From contig JALHTS010000552.1 in NCBI GenBank assembly GCA_022865965.1, positions 1 to 6,033 on the forward strand: a stretch of DNA of 6,033 nt, read 5' to 3'. Below are positions 1 to 5,807 of this stretch, piece after piece; position 1 is the stretch's first letter; each line of letters opens with the position of its first letter. This DNA comes from Ignavibacteriaceae bacterium (GTDB lineage: Bacteria; Bacteroidota; Ignavibacteria; Ignavibacteriales; Ignavibacteriaceae). The notes under the pieces are model-generated. The model searched no databases. It was not told the DNA's origin and worked only from the letters and a program-made list of their open reading frames with translations. Position numbers and translations under genes: made by a program.

Positions 1-1257
1 AATACCAAGCCATAGATCACTATATTTAAATCCTTTTGTTGCCAAATATATAGAACCTGCTGAAATTGGTAATTTTAACTCAACTGCTTTTGTTGTTCCA
101 AAAGCAAGAAAGTAAACTTTTTCCTCTACGCCATTAAAAGTTAAAGTATAAAATAAGCCTTCTTTAGTTAACCTAAAATTAGATATTCGGGCATTAGGGT
201 TTTCTGCAATTACAAGCTCTGCATTTGCTACATCCGGATTATTTAAGGATGTTTTTAAAATTTTAAAATTAGGAGCATCTTTTGGTGTCAGAATGTATAA
301 ATCATTTTCCGTAACTCTAAAACTATAAACTTCCTCTTCACGTCCAAATAATCTTTTCCAACTGATTTTATCTTTTCCCAATTCATGGATTGGGGCGTAA
401 AATATATTTAATCTTCTATCTGTAGTAGCTGCACCAACAAATATGAAATTACAGCCATTAAAAATAAAGGGAATGTTAACATCTTCAGGAGTAAGATTAA
501 ATTCGGGGTATTTTTCCCGGGAAAATATTTCCCTGTCATTTGAAGGATCCGTATTTAAAATATGATGATATATTTTAGTATTTGACCAAAGTCCCGGATC
601 ATGCCGGTCTCCAGAGCTCAAAGGCTGATGTAAAAATCCATTGCCATCCGGGAGCCATGTAAAATTAAAACTTCTTTCTAACCTTTCAGGATAGAGTTCC
701 TTGCTGTCAACATTAATAATTATCCTTAATGGAATTTCTAATCCTTTCTGCATAAGAGCAATAGCTACGTTCGATCCATCGTGAGAAGGAAAGTAATTGG
801 CCAACTGATAAACCTTATTCGAATCGGCTTCAAAGCTACCCGGATCAAATAGAAGTTCTTCCTCACTCTCTTTGTTTAATTTAAAATAAACCTTAGTTAT
901 TAAATCGGGGGTTGTTGTTTTTGTATAAAAATACCTGTCGTTTTCAGTGATAGTTGGCCATGAACTTTGTGTAGTAGTTCTGTCCTCAAATTCCATCATT
1001 TTTTCAATAAGGGATTGCCGTCCTGGAATATTATTCAATACCTCGCGTGCATAATCACTCTGTTGTTTTAACCAATTCAGTACTACTGTATCCTGAAGGT
1101 TTTCCATATATCTATATGGATCTGCTACTTTTTTGCCAAAATATACATCTTCCACTGGTTCAACTTTGGCCAGTGGTGGTTTTTCATTTATCATTTCTGT
1201 GGTACATCTTACCATTACCAGAAAGAGAAGAATTAGAGGGATGAGTTTTGTTTTCAT
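1..1257 (-). CDS. Prolyl oligopeptidase family (S9A) serine peptidase, N-terminal part
   Basis: The reading frame is open from the ATG at 1257 to the left edge, giving 419 residues with no stop. Residues 34-60 carry the S9A N-terminal signature: PVEDVYFGKKVADPYRYMEN, followed by an aromatic NWLKQQ segment and a helix up to about residue 90. Residues from about 95 on look like a seven-bladed beta-propeller, with repeated strands such as NDRYFYTK, FTWLPDGNGFLHQP and FRVTENDLYIL. Family members are usually near 700 residues, so the alpha/beta-hydrolase domain with the Ser-Asp-His triad lies outside the window and catalysis cannot be judged. These enzymes cleave short peptides after proline. Residues 1-18 (MKTKLIPLILLFLVMVRC) form a hydrophobic export signal ending in Cys18, but Arg at -1 makes a poor lipobox, so it may be a lipoprotein or simply periplasmic. 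There is no Shine-Dalgarno sequence before the ATG. The start lies 33 bp after the GTTATAT box of attC-1, as for a cassette gene. Confidence 0.9.
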   Translation of the reverse strand, partial: MKTKLIPLILLFLVMVRCTTEMINEKPPLAKVEPVEDVYFGKKVADPYRYMENLQDTVVLNWLKQQSDYAREVLNNIPGRQSLIEKMMEFEDRTTTQSSWPTITENDRYFYTKTTTPDLITKVYFKLNKESEEELLFDPGSFEADSNKVYQLANYFPSHDGSNVAIALMQKGLEIPLRIIINVDSKELYPERLERSFNFTWLPDGNGFLHQPLSSGDRHDPGLWSNTKIYHHILNTDPSNDREIFSREKYPEFNLTPEDVNIPFIFNGCNFIFVGAATTDRRLNIFYAPIHELGKDKISWKRLFGREEEVYSFRVTENDLYILTPKDAPNFKILKTSLNNPDVANAELVIAENPNARISNFRLTKEGLFYTLTFNGVEEKVYFLAFGTTKAVELKLPISAGSIYLATKGFKYSDLWLGI

Positions 1258-1289
1258 TTTATTAGGTTTTTGTTAAGATTCTAAATGAG

Positions 1290-1387
1290 ATATAACTAGT
1301 TTATATGTCTGACCAAATGAGACCTATACGCCCAATATGGTAGGATAGGTCTGACTAACGTCAGACTTTATTTTAACAAAGTTAAAT
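1290..1387 (-). other. Integron attC site 1
   Basis: Read on the minus strand, the left box ATTTAAC (1387-1381) fits the RYYYAAC consensus exactly and the right box is GTTATAT (1296-1290), the same heptamer as in attC-6. On the plus strand GTCTGAC at 1307-1313 pairs with GTCAGAC at 1360-1366. After a short mismatched bubble, AGACCTAT at 1320-1327 pairs with ATAGGTCT at 1345-1352, closing a 17-nt loop. This two-box stem with an internal bubble is the attC plan. It begins 92 bp after the stop of the small membrane-protein gene. A competing local hairpin, 1349-1355 with 1360-1366, uses part of the same sequence. Confidence 0.78.
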
Positions 1388-1478
1388 AAATTTTCCTTAT
1401 AAATCATCAACTGATTGCACCGAATAAAATTCTTTCCGTAATAAAAATAAAACTACCGCGATTTTTTTGATTTACAGT

Positions 1479-1763
1479 CTAGTGTCCGCTGAGTGGTGTC
1501 CTGAAGATGCCAACTGCAAGTTCTGCCCAAATGAGGAGGAGCATTGCCAGAAGAGCCACACAGATGGCTATTCGGAGCCTGATTTTGTTTACCTTCCTCA
1601 TTACAAGCTCACACATCAGACCTGTGCCGAGCAGTAGGACACCAGCGACAATAAAATCGAACAGAGTCCAATTCACTTCATCTGTGAACTGCATCGCTAT
1701 TAATGGTATGAGCAATAGAATTGCTGAAGTGAGAACAATTAATATAAGTCTTTTATCTTTCAT
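1479..1763 (-). CDS. Small three-helix integral membrane protein, function unknown
   Basis: A 94-residue protein starting at ATG 1763. The frame stays open to 1865, but that extension runs into attC-2, so the first internal Met (MKDKRLILIV) is the sensible start. Helices are predicted at about residues 5-24, 33-55 and 63-86, with the polar stretch MQFTDEVNW (24-32) between the first two and a basic loop RKVNKIRLR (56-64) between the last two. It ends with AELAVGIFRTPLSGH. From memory, small proteins with a MQFTDEVNW-type motif and an AELAVGIF-type third helix recur in Bacteroidota genomes and integron cassettes as uncharacterised membrane proteins; I know of no assigned function. There is no Shine-Dalgarno sequence, and the leader from the cassette boundary is only 38 nt, so it probably relies on read-through transcription. 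attC-1 follows. Confidence 0.85.
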   Translation of the reverse strand: MKDKRLILIVLTSAILLLIPLIAMQFTDEVNWTLFDFIVAGVLLLGTGLMCELVMRKVNKIRLRIAICVALLAMLLLIWAELAVGIFRTPLSGH

Positions 1764-1795
1764 AATTATAAATGTTTTTATAGGTCTTACATTGC

Positions 1796-1987
1796 TGGCA
1801 ACGTTATGCGTGTATGTGTAGTGCGGGATTAAAAGTACGAAACTTTCAATTACGCACGGAGCCAATCCGTTTATTCATTATTTCATGTTTTGCGCCATCC
1901 GTCAGAGACGGATTGGCGGTGTTGCAACAAAGTGCTGCGGTTGGATTACCCGCTGAAACCCGCATTACATATGACACTTTGTTATGT
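1796..1987 (-). other. Integron attC site 2 (long variant)
   Basis: On the minus strand the left box is ACATAAC (1987-1981) and the right box GTTGCCA (1802-1796). The right box keeps GTT but departs from GTTRRRY more than the other five. The arms pair imperfectly: plus-strand TATGTGTAGTGCGGG (1813-1827) faces CCCGCATTACATA near 1959-1971. The centre is itself palindromic: GCCAATCCGT at 1861-1870 is the exact reverse complement of ACGGATTGGC at 1908-1917, and GCCATCCGTC (1894-1903) can pair with the same right half. At 192 bp it is longer than most attC sites. It lies 53 bp after the stop of the 177-aa secreted protein. Confidence 0.68.
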
Positions 1988-2040
1988 GCTGCATTTATTT
2001 AAATCATTTAATTGAATATGTATCTAACTTAGAGAATATT

Positions 2041-2574
2041 TTATCGATATCTGCTAATTGTACCAATAACAGTATCTTGTTTAATATCATATTTAAAGTC
2101 AATCCCTATTCTCTTTGTCATGATTGCAACATGACCGTATAAATAGCTTTCAAATTCTTCAAGGGAAACACCTAGGACAGGTCCATTTTTAAAATACGAA
2201 GTATACGGTCTGTTCCATCTCATTTTTGCAGAGGAATTTGATTCTGTAAGCAACTCAACTTTGCCTTTTGGATAAGTAGTCATGACCATATTGAATGATT
2301 TAATAACTGCTGATATACTTGTATCGTTAGGACTAGTAATTGAATGTTTACTTGCTACAAAAGCTGCAAAATCGTTAGCTGTCATTCCAAGGCTTTTTGC
2401 ATATGCAATACCAGTACAGATATAGTAATCAACACGCCAGGTTGCATAATTTAGTTTAGATTCAATTGGTCGGTCAGAGATTTGAGTCTTTGGATTTTGA
2501 ATCACTTGTGAAATACCTGAATTACTTATAAACAAAACAAAAACGACGAAAAATAACAAGAAATTGTTTTTCAT
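2041..2574 (-). CDS. Secreted protein of unknown function (177 aa)
   Basis: I do not recognise this family. Residues 1-23 (MKNNFLLFFVVFVLFISNSGISQ) form a classical signal peptide with no lipobox cysteine, so the mature protein of about 150 residues is probably periplasmic or secreted. The mature part mixes helix and strand: YATWRVDYYICTGIAYAKSLGM (43-64) with one Cys53, then TANDFAAFVASKH (65-77); a strand-like KGKVELLTES (103-112); KMRWNRPYTSYF (117-128); GVSLEEFESYLYGHVA (135-150); and a final strand pair to residue 175. The pattern suggests a small alpha+beta domain that is helical early and in the middle. A strong ribosome site, TAGGAGGT at 2586-2579, sits just ahead of the ATG and fixes the start. 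The leader is 45 nt from the cassette boundary. It is the only gene of cassette D. Confidence 0.85.
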   Translation of the reverse strand: MKNNFLLFFVVFVLFISNSGISQVIQNPKTQISDRPIESKLNYATWRVDYYICTGIAYAKSLGMTANDFAAFVASKHSITSPNDTSISAVIKSFNMVMTTYPKGKVELLTESNSSAKMRWNRPYTSYFKNGPVLGVSLEEFESYLYGHVAIMTKRIGIDFKYDIKQDTVIGTISRYR

Positions 2575-2578
2575 AATG

Positions 2579-2586
2579 ACCTCCTA
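2579..2586 (-). promoter_or_regulatory. Strong Shine-Dalgarno site of the 177-aa secreted protein gene
   Basis: TAGGAGGT on the minus strand, four bases before ATG 2574. It is notable because the neighbouring membrane-protein, serine hydrolase and oligopeptidase genes have no such site. Confidence 0.8.
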
Positions 2587-2613
2587 TTTATTAAAATATT
2601 TAAATGGCATTGT

Positions 2614-2686
2614 GAATAACGTGTGCAGCAACAACGCCGTGTGTGCCACGGAGTAGTTCTTGAAATCAAAACTGGCACTGTTGGAT
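2614..2686 (-). other. Integron attC site 3 (short)
   Basis: On the minus strand the left box ATCCAAC (2686-2680) fits RYYYAAC exactly and starts 12 bp after the TAG stop at 2699. The right box is GTTATTC (2620-2614). Inner arms AACAGTGCCAG and CTGCACACGTT pair imperfectly, and a terminal hairpin is formed by plus-strand CCGTG (2637-2641) and CACGG (2647-2651). At 73 bp it is close to the classic short attC length. Arm pairing is weaker than in attC-5 or attC-1. Confidence 0.7.
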
Positions 2687-2698
2687 CGCAGCCATCCA

Positions 2699-3199
2699 CT
2701 ACTTGCTTGTATTCAGAGGTACGGGCGCGGGTGCGTCGCTTGTGAAGGCAAGAGCTGCGACATACCAGTTGTCCTTCACTTTCTTCCAGACCAGCAAGTA
2801 CTTGCCCATATCAAGGAGATCACCTTTAGGGCTCGTCCAGACCATCCGATTAACACCATACTCGTAGGCGAGATCACCAGATTGTGATACGGTTATGTTT
2901 GATATGGTACCGGAAATTCCTTTGAAAGCCTTGTTTTCAAAGAACTGCTGATATAGATCAGTAATAGCTTTAATGCCCTGGATTTGAGGCGAGCCTGCAG
3001 GCTGCATAATGGCGTCTTCTGCCCAGAACGCAATTGCCCCTTGAGTGTCCTTGGCAGATTCGGCGGCAACGAGTCCCTCGCTTCGGGCGCGAACGGCATC
3101 AGTCTCTTTAGCAATATCTATTCGGTTTGTACATCCTGTAGCACCCATTATTGCTAACGCAACGATGAGGCAGGACAGTTGAAATTGGCTCTTGTTCAT
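2699..3199 (-). CDS. DUF4440/SnoaL-like (NTF2-fold) lipoprotein
   Basis: A 166-residue protein with a lipoprotein signal ending MGATGC (Cys23), so it is probably anchored to a membrane on the periplasmic side. The rest is one NTF2-like domain. Residues 36-88 give the N-terminal helices and the family segment GAIAFWAEDAIMQPAGSPQI (54-73), then GIKAITDLYQQFF. Residues 96-155 give the curved sheet: TISNITVSQSGDLAYEYG, a TSPKGDLLDMGKYLLVWKK strand pair, and NWYVAALAFTSD. The fold covers isomerases, cyclases and many binding proteins; no substrate can be inferred. The start is fixed by AGGAGA at 3211-3206. The gene is visibly richer in G+C (about half) than its flanking genes, with many GCC, GCG and CTG codons, which suggests a separate origin. 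It fills cassette C, and its stop lies 12 bp from attC-3. Confidence 0.9.
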   Translation of the reverse strand: MNKSQFQLSCLIVALAIMGATGCTNRIDIAKETDAVRARSEGLVAAESAKDTQGAIAFWAEDAIMQPAGSPQIQGIKAITDLYQQFFENKAFKGISGTISNITVSQSGDLAYEYGVNRMVWTSPKGDLLDMGKYLLVWKKVKDNWYVAALAFTSDAPAPVPLNTSK

Positions 3200-3258
3200 A
3201 GAATTTCTCCTATTGATTAAATTTTCTATATTTTTGTGACCTTAGTGGCACACATGGC

Positions 3259-3391
3259 GCATAACGGTTAGTGCATGTTGCGGAGCGGATTTCGGAGAGC
3301 ATTCCTGTCCACGAGGACATGAGCGGCGATGCGAGAATCCGCCGTTGATTTACGCACCAACCCCCGCTATGAAATATGCACGTTGTTATGG
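3259..3391 (-). other. Integron attC site 4
   Basis: On the minus strand the left box is CCATAAC (3391-3385) and the right box GTTATGC (3265-3259). The adjoining inner boxes contain GTGCAT and ATGCAC, which pair. Deeper pairing is seen on the plus strand between GCGGATT (3285-3291) and AATCCGC (3336-3342), and at the tip between TGTCC (3306-3310) and GGACA (3315-3319) around a four-base loop. The site begins 73 bp after the stop of the serine hydrolase gene and ends 59 bp before the next start codon. Confidence 0.78.
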
Positions 3392-3464
3392 TTAGTTGCT
3401 TTATTTAATTCGATATTTATACTTAATAATATTGTTTTAATAAATAATGCCTGATCGTTTTATT

Positions 3465-4577
3465 TTATAAAATTAGATCATTAATAATCTTATAATTAAT
3501 TTTTACAAAAGAATCAAAAACTGATCCCTTATTGGCCTGTATTATAACACCAATTTTCTTTGAAGGAATGATTGTTATCAGGTTGGATGTTCCGGATGAT
3601 AAGCCCCCCATTTGAATTATTTTAAGTCCTTTATAATCACTTATAAACCATCCTGTTCCCATCGTCATAAAATTAGCTTCGGGATTGAAATATTCTTTAA
3701 ATAAGTCCATTGCGATATTTTGTGGCTTTTGCATATCGGCAAGTGTACCAGATTTAATTATGGAATGATTTTCAAATGTTCCATCATTTAGTTGTAGTTT
3801 AATCCATTTTGCCAAGTCGATAACATTTGAATAAATGCCTTCTGCAGGGCTGTATATGCCAAAATCAATCCATTGTGTAGGTACTGTATTTCCATTTTTA
3901 ACATAGTGAGGCGTGGAGGTATTTTTAAACGATAAAGCAGCCGTAATGTTAGTATACGTCTCACTCATTTGTAATGGCGAGAATATTTGGGACTTCACCA
4001 TATTTTCCCAACTTTCTCCCACAACGATTTCAGCAATAAGCCCAGCCAATGTATAATTCAGATTAAAGGAAGTTTGACTTAAACGAAAAGAGTCTGCTAT
4101 TTTTAAGTTTTTAATTTGCGGGACAAGTTCCATCCGGGCTGAACCGCTCAGTTTATCCCCACCTAAAAAACCGCTGCGCAAAGTTAAAAGATCCTGAATT
4201 GTCAATCTTTGTGTCACAAAATCTTCATTTGTTTCAAAATCCGGAATATATTTTACTATAGGATCTGTCCATTTAATTTTTCCTTGTTCAACAAGCATTC
4301 CCATAAGAATAGCGGTAAATGATTTTGTAAGTGAAACAGCTTCGAATAAAGTGTGCTCATCAACAGGGTCTGATTCACCTGCTTTTTTTATTCCAAAGCC
4401 TTTTGCGTACATTACTGAATCGTGAAATACAACAGCAATTGAAAGACCGGGAATTTTATTTTGTTTAATGATAGTATCAATAAAATCATCAAGTTTAGTC
4501 CCATTAAGATTTTGAGCATTCACGAAAACACCGCTCAATATGAAAACAAATATTGTCGCAATAGTAAATACTTTCAT
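3465..4577 (-). CDS. Beta-lactamase/class C-fold serine hydrolase, exported, divergent active site
   Basis: A 370-residue protein with a signal peptide ending about VFVNAQ (17-22), so it is periplasmic or secreted. The domain follows the beta-lactamase (class C/PBP-like) order: KIPGLSIAVV (41-50), GFGIKKAG (60-67), the nucleophile motif S82-L-T-K85 in AVSLTKSFTAILMGMLVEQGK, LTIQDLLTLRSG (125-136), LNYTLAGLIAEIVVGESW (173-190), and YSPAEGIYSNVIDLAKWIK (242-260). The SxxK serine and lysine are intact. The expected Y-x-N before LNYTLAG reads S170-F-N172, lacking the tyrosine, and the usual H-x-G or K-T-G triad reads M323-G-G325. It may therefore act as a weak or altered esterase/peptidase or a binding protein; beta-lactam resistance should not be assumed. 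There is no Shine-Dalgarno sequence. It is the only gene of cassette B, with an unusually long leader. Confidence 0.92.
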   Translation of the reverse strand: MKVFTIATIFVFILSGVFVNAQNLNGTKLDDFIDTIIKQNKIPGLSIAVVFHDSVMYAKGFGIKKAGESDPVDEHTLFEAVSLTKSFTAILMGMLVEQGKIKWTDPIVKYIPDFETNEDFVTQRLTIQDLLTLRSGFLGGDKLSGSARMELVPQIKNLKIADSFRLSQTSFNLNYTLAGLIAEIVVGESWENMVKSQIFSPLQMSETYTNITAALSFKNTSTPHYVKNGNTVPTQWIDFGIYSPAEGIYSNVIDLAKWIKLQLNDGTFENHSIIKSGTLADMQKPQNIAMDLFKEYFNPEANFMTMGTGWFISDYKGLKIIQMGGLSSGTSNLITIIPSKKIGVIIQANKGSVFDSFVKINYKIINDLIL

Positions 4578-4755
4578 TTCATTTTGATTTCAGTTGGTTT
4601 TTTTTAATTTCAAATCCACTATATCTTTATCTTAAGCAATAATAAATTCAATTGGTTTTATCAAAATTAAAATTGCAACTTTTAAGTAGACATTACAAAC
4701 ATTTCTGACCGGATAAGTTAAGGAATGTATATGATGAATACCTACTGGCAATTAA
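4578..4755 (-). promoter_or_regulatory. Long cassette leader with possible Bacteroidota-type promoter
   Basis: This 178-bp AT-rich stretch lies between attC-5 and the serine hydrolase start and contains no gene. On the minus strand TAATTTTG (4669-4662) matches the Bacteroidota -7 consensus TAnnTTTG. The nearest upstream TTTG (4699-4696) is 26 bases away, longer than the usual spacing of about 19 to 21, so the match is partial. It and the leader of cassette A are the only leaders here with clear room for a cassette-borne promoter. Confidence 0.25.
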
Positions 4756-4882
4756 CCATAACGTCTAATGGTATGGCCAGTAAGGGATTCGAAGCACAAA
4801 CGTATCTAGTTACATAAACTTGACAAGAAAGATAAGCTTCGCAAACTGCTGAAACCCTTATTGGCTATACCATATGTTAGCT
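4756..4882 (-). other. Integron attC site 5 (best formed)
   Basis: On the minus strand the left box is AGCTAAC (4882-4876) and the right box GTTATGG (4762-4756). The arms are nearly perfect: plus-strand 4768-4786 against 4855-4873 gives 17 of 19 Watson-Crick pairs, and the two mismatches are G-T wobbles. A second inner stem pairs CGAAGC (4790-4795) with GCTTCG (4836-4841). The left box lies 29 bp after the SnoaL-like gene's stop. The length of 127 bp is like that of Vibrio repeats. Confidence 0.85.
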
Positions 4883-4911
4883 GCTGTTTATGATATTTTC
4901 AATAGAATTTC

Positions 4912-5463
4912 CTATTTCTTGTTTTCTTTAGGTTTTAGCTCCATACCGAGTTGAGTCATAAGCCCTAAGTTATCCTCCAATGCCCACCACTCCTTAACTT
5001 TTCCATTGACAATCATCATAATATGTGTTGCTGGGACTGTAACATATTTACTAGTTGGCTCAATCCCATTATACTTGGCCTTGTGAGTTCCGTATTGAGT
5101 TAATTTCACTGCAACTTTATCACCCTCAGCAACCATGATTTCAATTTTGTGGATCCAATCTGGAAATGCAGCAAAATGTGTATTCCTGGCTTGGAATAAA
5201 GCCTCCTTCCTCCAGGGTTGAAGTGAACCAGGAGAGTAAAGGGCAAAGTCATCAGATAAAAGATTTCCTAGTTTGTCGAGATCCCCGCTGTCAATAGCAT
5301 TGATTACTTCGCGAACAATTTCTTTATTTTGTTCTTGAATTTGGGCCGCTGCTTTAAACTTATCTAACTCTGCTTTTTCAGCCTGGTTTTGGCAACCAAT
5401 AGCAACGAAAAGCGATGAGGCTAAAAAAATGGTATTGACAAATTTAAGTTGTGATTTTTTCAT
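4912..5463 (-). CDS. SnoaL-like ester-cyclase-family lipoprotein
   Basis: A 183-residue protein with a lipoprotein signal ending VAIGC (Cys24), followed by a charged helical linker (about 25-48). The domain at 48-175 shows the SnoaL-like ester-cyclase pattern: EVINAIDSGDLDKLGNLLSD, DFALYSPGS (72-80), FPDWIHKIEIMVAEGDKVAV (100-119), YGTHKAKYNGIEPTSKYVTV (124-143), HIMMIVNGKVKEWWALEDN (147-165) and LGLMTQLGM (166-174). The NTF2-like cone binds hydrophobic or polyketide-like ligands in known members; the substrate here is unknown, and the lipoprotein anchor suggests a periplasmic role. AAGGAGGT (5475-5468) fixes the start. Its ATG overlaps the TGA of the truncated DUF4440 gene (ATGA), so translational coupling is possible. 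Being complete, it is probably the working gene of cassette A. Confidence 0.92.
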   Translation of the reverse strand: MKKSQLKFVNTIFLASSLFVAIGCQNQAEKAELDKFKAAAQIQEQNKEIVREVINAIDSGDLDKLGNLLSDDFALYSPGSLQPWRKEALFQARNTHFAAFPDWIHKIEIMVAEGDKVAVKLTQYGTHKAKYNGIEPTSKYVTVPATHIMMIVNGKVKEWWALEDNLGLMTQLGMELKPKENKK

Positions 5464-5699
5464 TTTGACCTCCTTTTTATATGTTGATTTAAAATAGCAG
5501 CTAACTTTGCATCTTCCGTATACAGGGCAGCCATGACCGCATCATCACTATTGCTGAAAGCTGTCATGAATTGTTCGTTAGCAGCAACAATGGCATCATG
5601 GGTTTTGGCGTTGTCCTGCTGTACAGTGTTGCAACTTGCGTTGATTAGCAATAACAGTGAGACGGTAAATGTAGAGATGGTTACATTTTTAATTCGCAT
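5460..5699 (-). pseudogene. Truncated DUF4440/SnoaL-like lipoprotein gene
   Basis: A 79-residue frame with an export signal ending LINASC (Cys23). Residues 30-66 match the beginning of a DUF4440 domain: THDAIVAANEQFMTAFSNSD, then VMAALYTEDAKL. Homologous domains then continue for about 80-100 more residues, but here the text changes at about residue 67 to AAILNQHIKRRSK, which is just the translated leader and ribosome site (AAGGAGGT) of the next gene. The break is near 5500. The simplest reading is a deletion joining two cassettes of similar type, removing the rest of this gene, its attC and the next cassette's boundary. It retains a strong ribosome site and could still be translated as a short lipoprotein feeding ribosomes to the downstream start. 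I infer it is non-functional as an enzyme. Confidence 0.75.
5468..5475 (-). promoter_or_regulatory. Shine-Dalgarno of the SnoaL-like gene, inside the truncated gene
   Basis: AAGGAGGT lies four bases before ATG 5463 and is read through as the last codons of the upstream truncated frame. Confidence 0.8.
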
Positions 5700-5707
5700 G
5701 ATTCATT

Positions 5708-5715
5708 CCCTCCTT
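5708..5715 (-). promoter_or_regulatory. Shine-Dalgarno of the truncated DUF4440 gene
   Basis: AAGGAGGG lies eight bases before ATG 5699. It favours this start over the out-of-frame ATG at 5706-5704. Confidence 0.75.
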
Positions 5716-5807
5716 AAATAGATTAATTGGTTGAATATTTACCCAAACGTTTCCATACCTTCCGGCTTTTTACAGGAGCACTCATTTATAGCTGCAAACA
5801 ACATAGC

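Noticed and set aside
1349..1366. GTCTGAC/GTCAGAC hairpin followed by T-rich sequence on the plus strand, like a terminator
   Set aside because: No plus-strand gene precedes it, and both arms are better explained as part of attC-1; at most it is an alternative fold.
1479..1505. AGTGTCCGCTGAGTGGTGTC as a possible insertion-sequence end
   Set aside because: It encodes the normal C-terminus of the membrane protein; no partner inverted repeat, target duplication or transposase was found.
1507..1821. 104-codon plus-strand frame
   Set aside because: It is the antisense shadow of the small membrane-protein gene and runs into attC-2; residue composition is unnatural.
1764..1865. N-terminal extension of the membrane protein to an ATG at 1865
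   Set aside because: The extension would translate attC-2 arms and has no signal-like or conserved sequence; the start at 1763 begins a typical MKDKR membrane protein.
1814..2002. 62-codon plus-strand frame
   Set aside because: It lies entirely across the attC-2 palindrome and its flank.
2893..3114. 73-codon minus-strand frame, and a 75-codon plus-strand frame at 2660-2887
   Set aside because: Both are shadows of the DUF4440-like gene in other frames.
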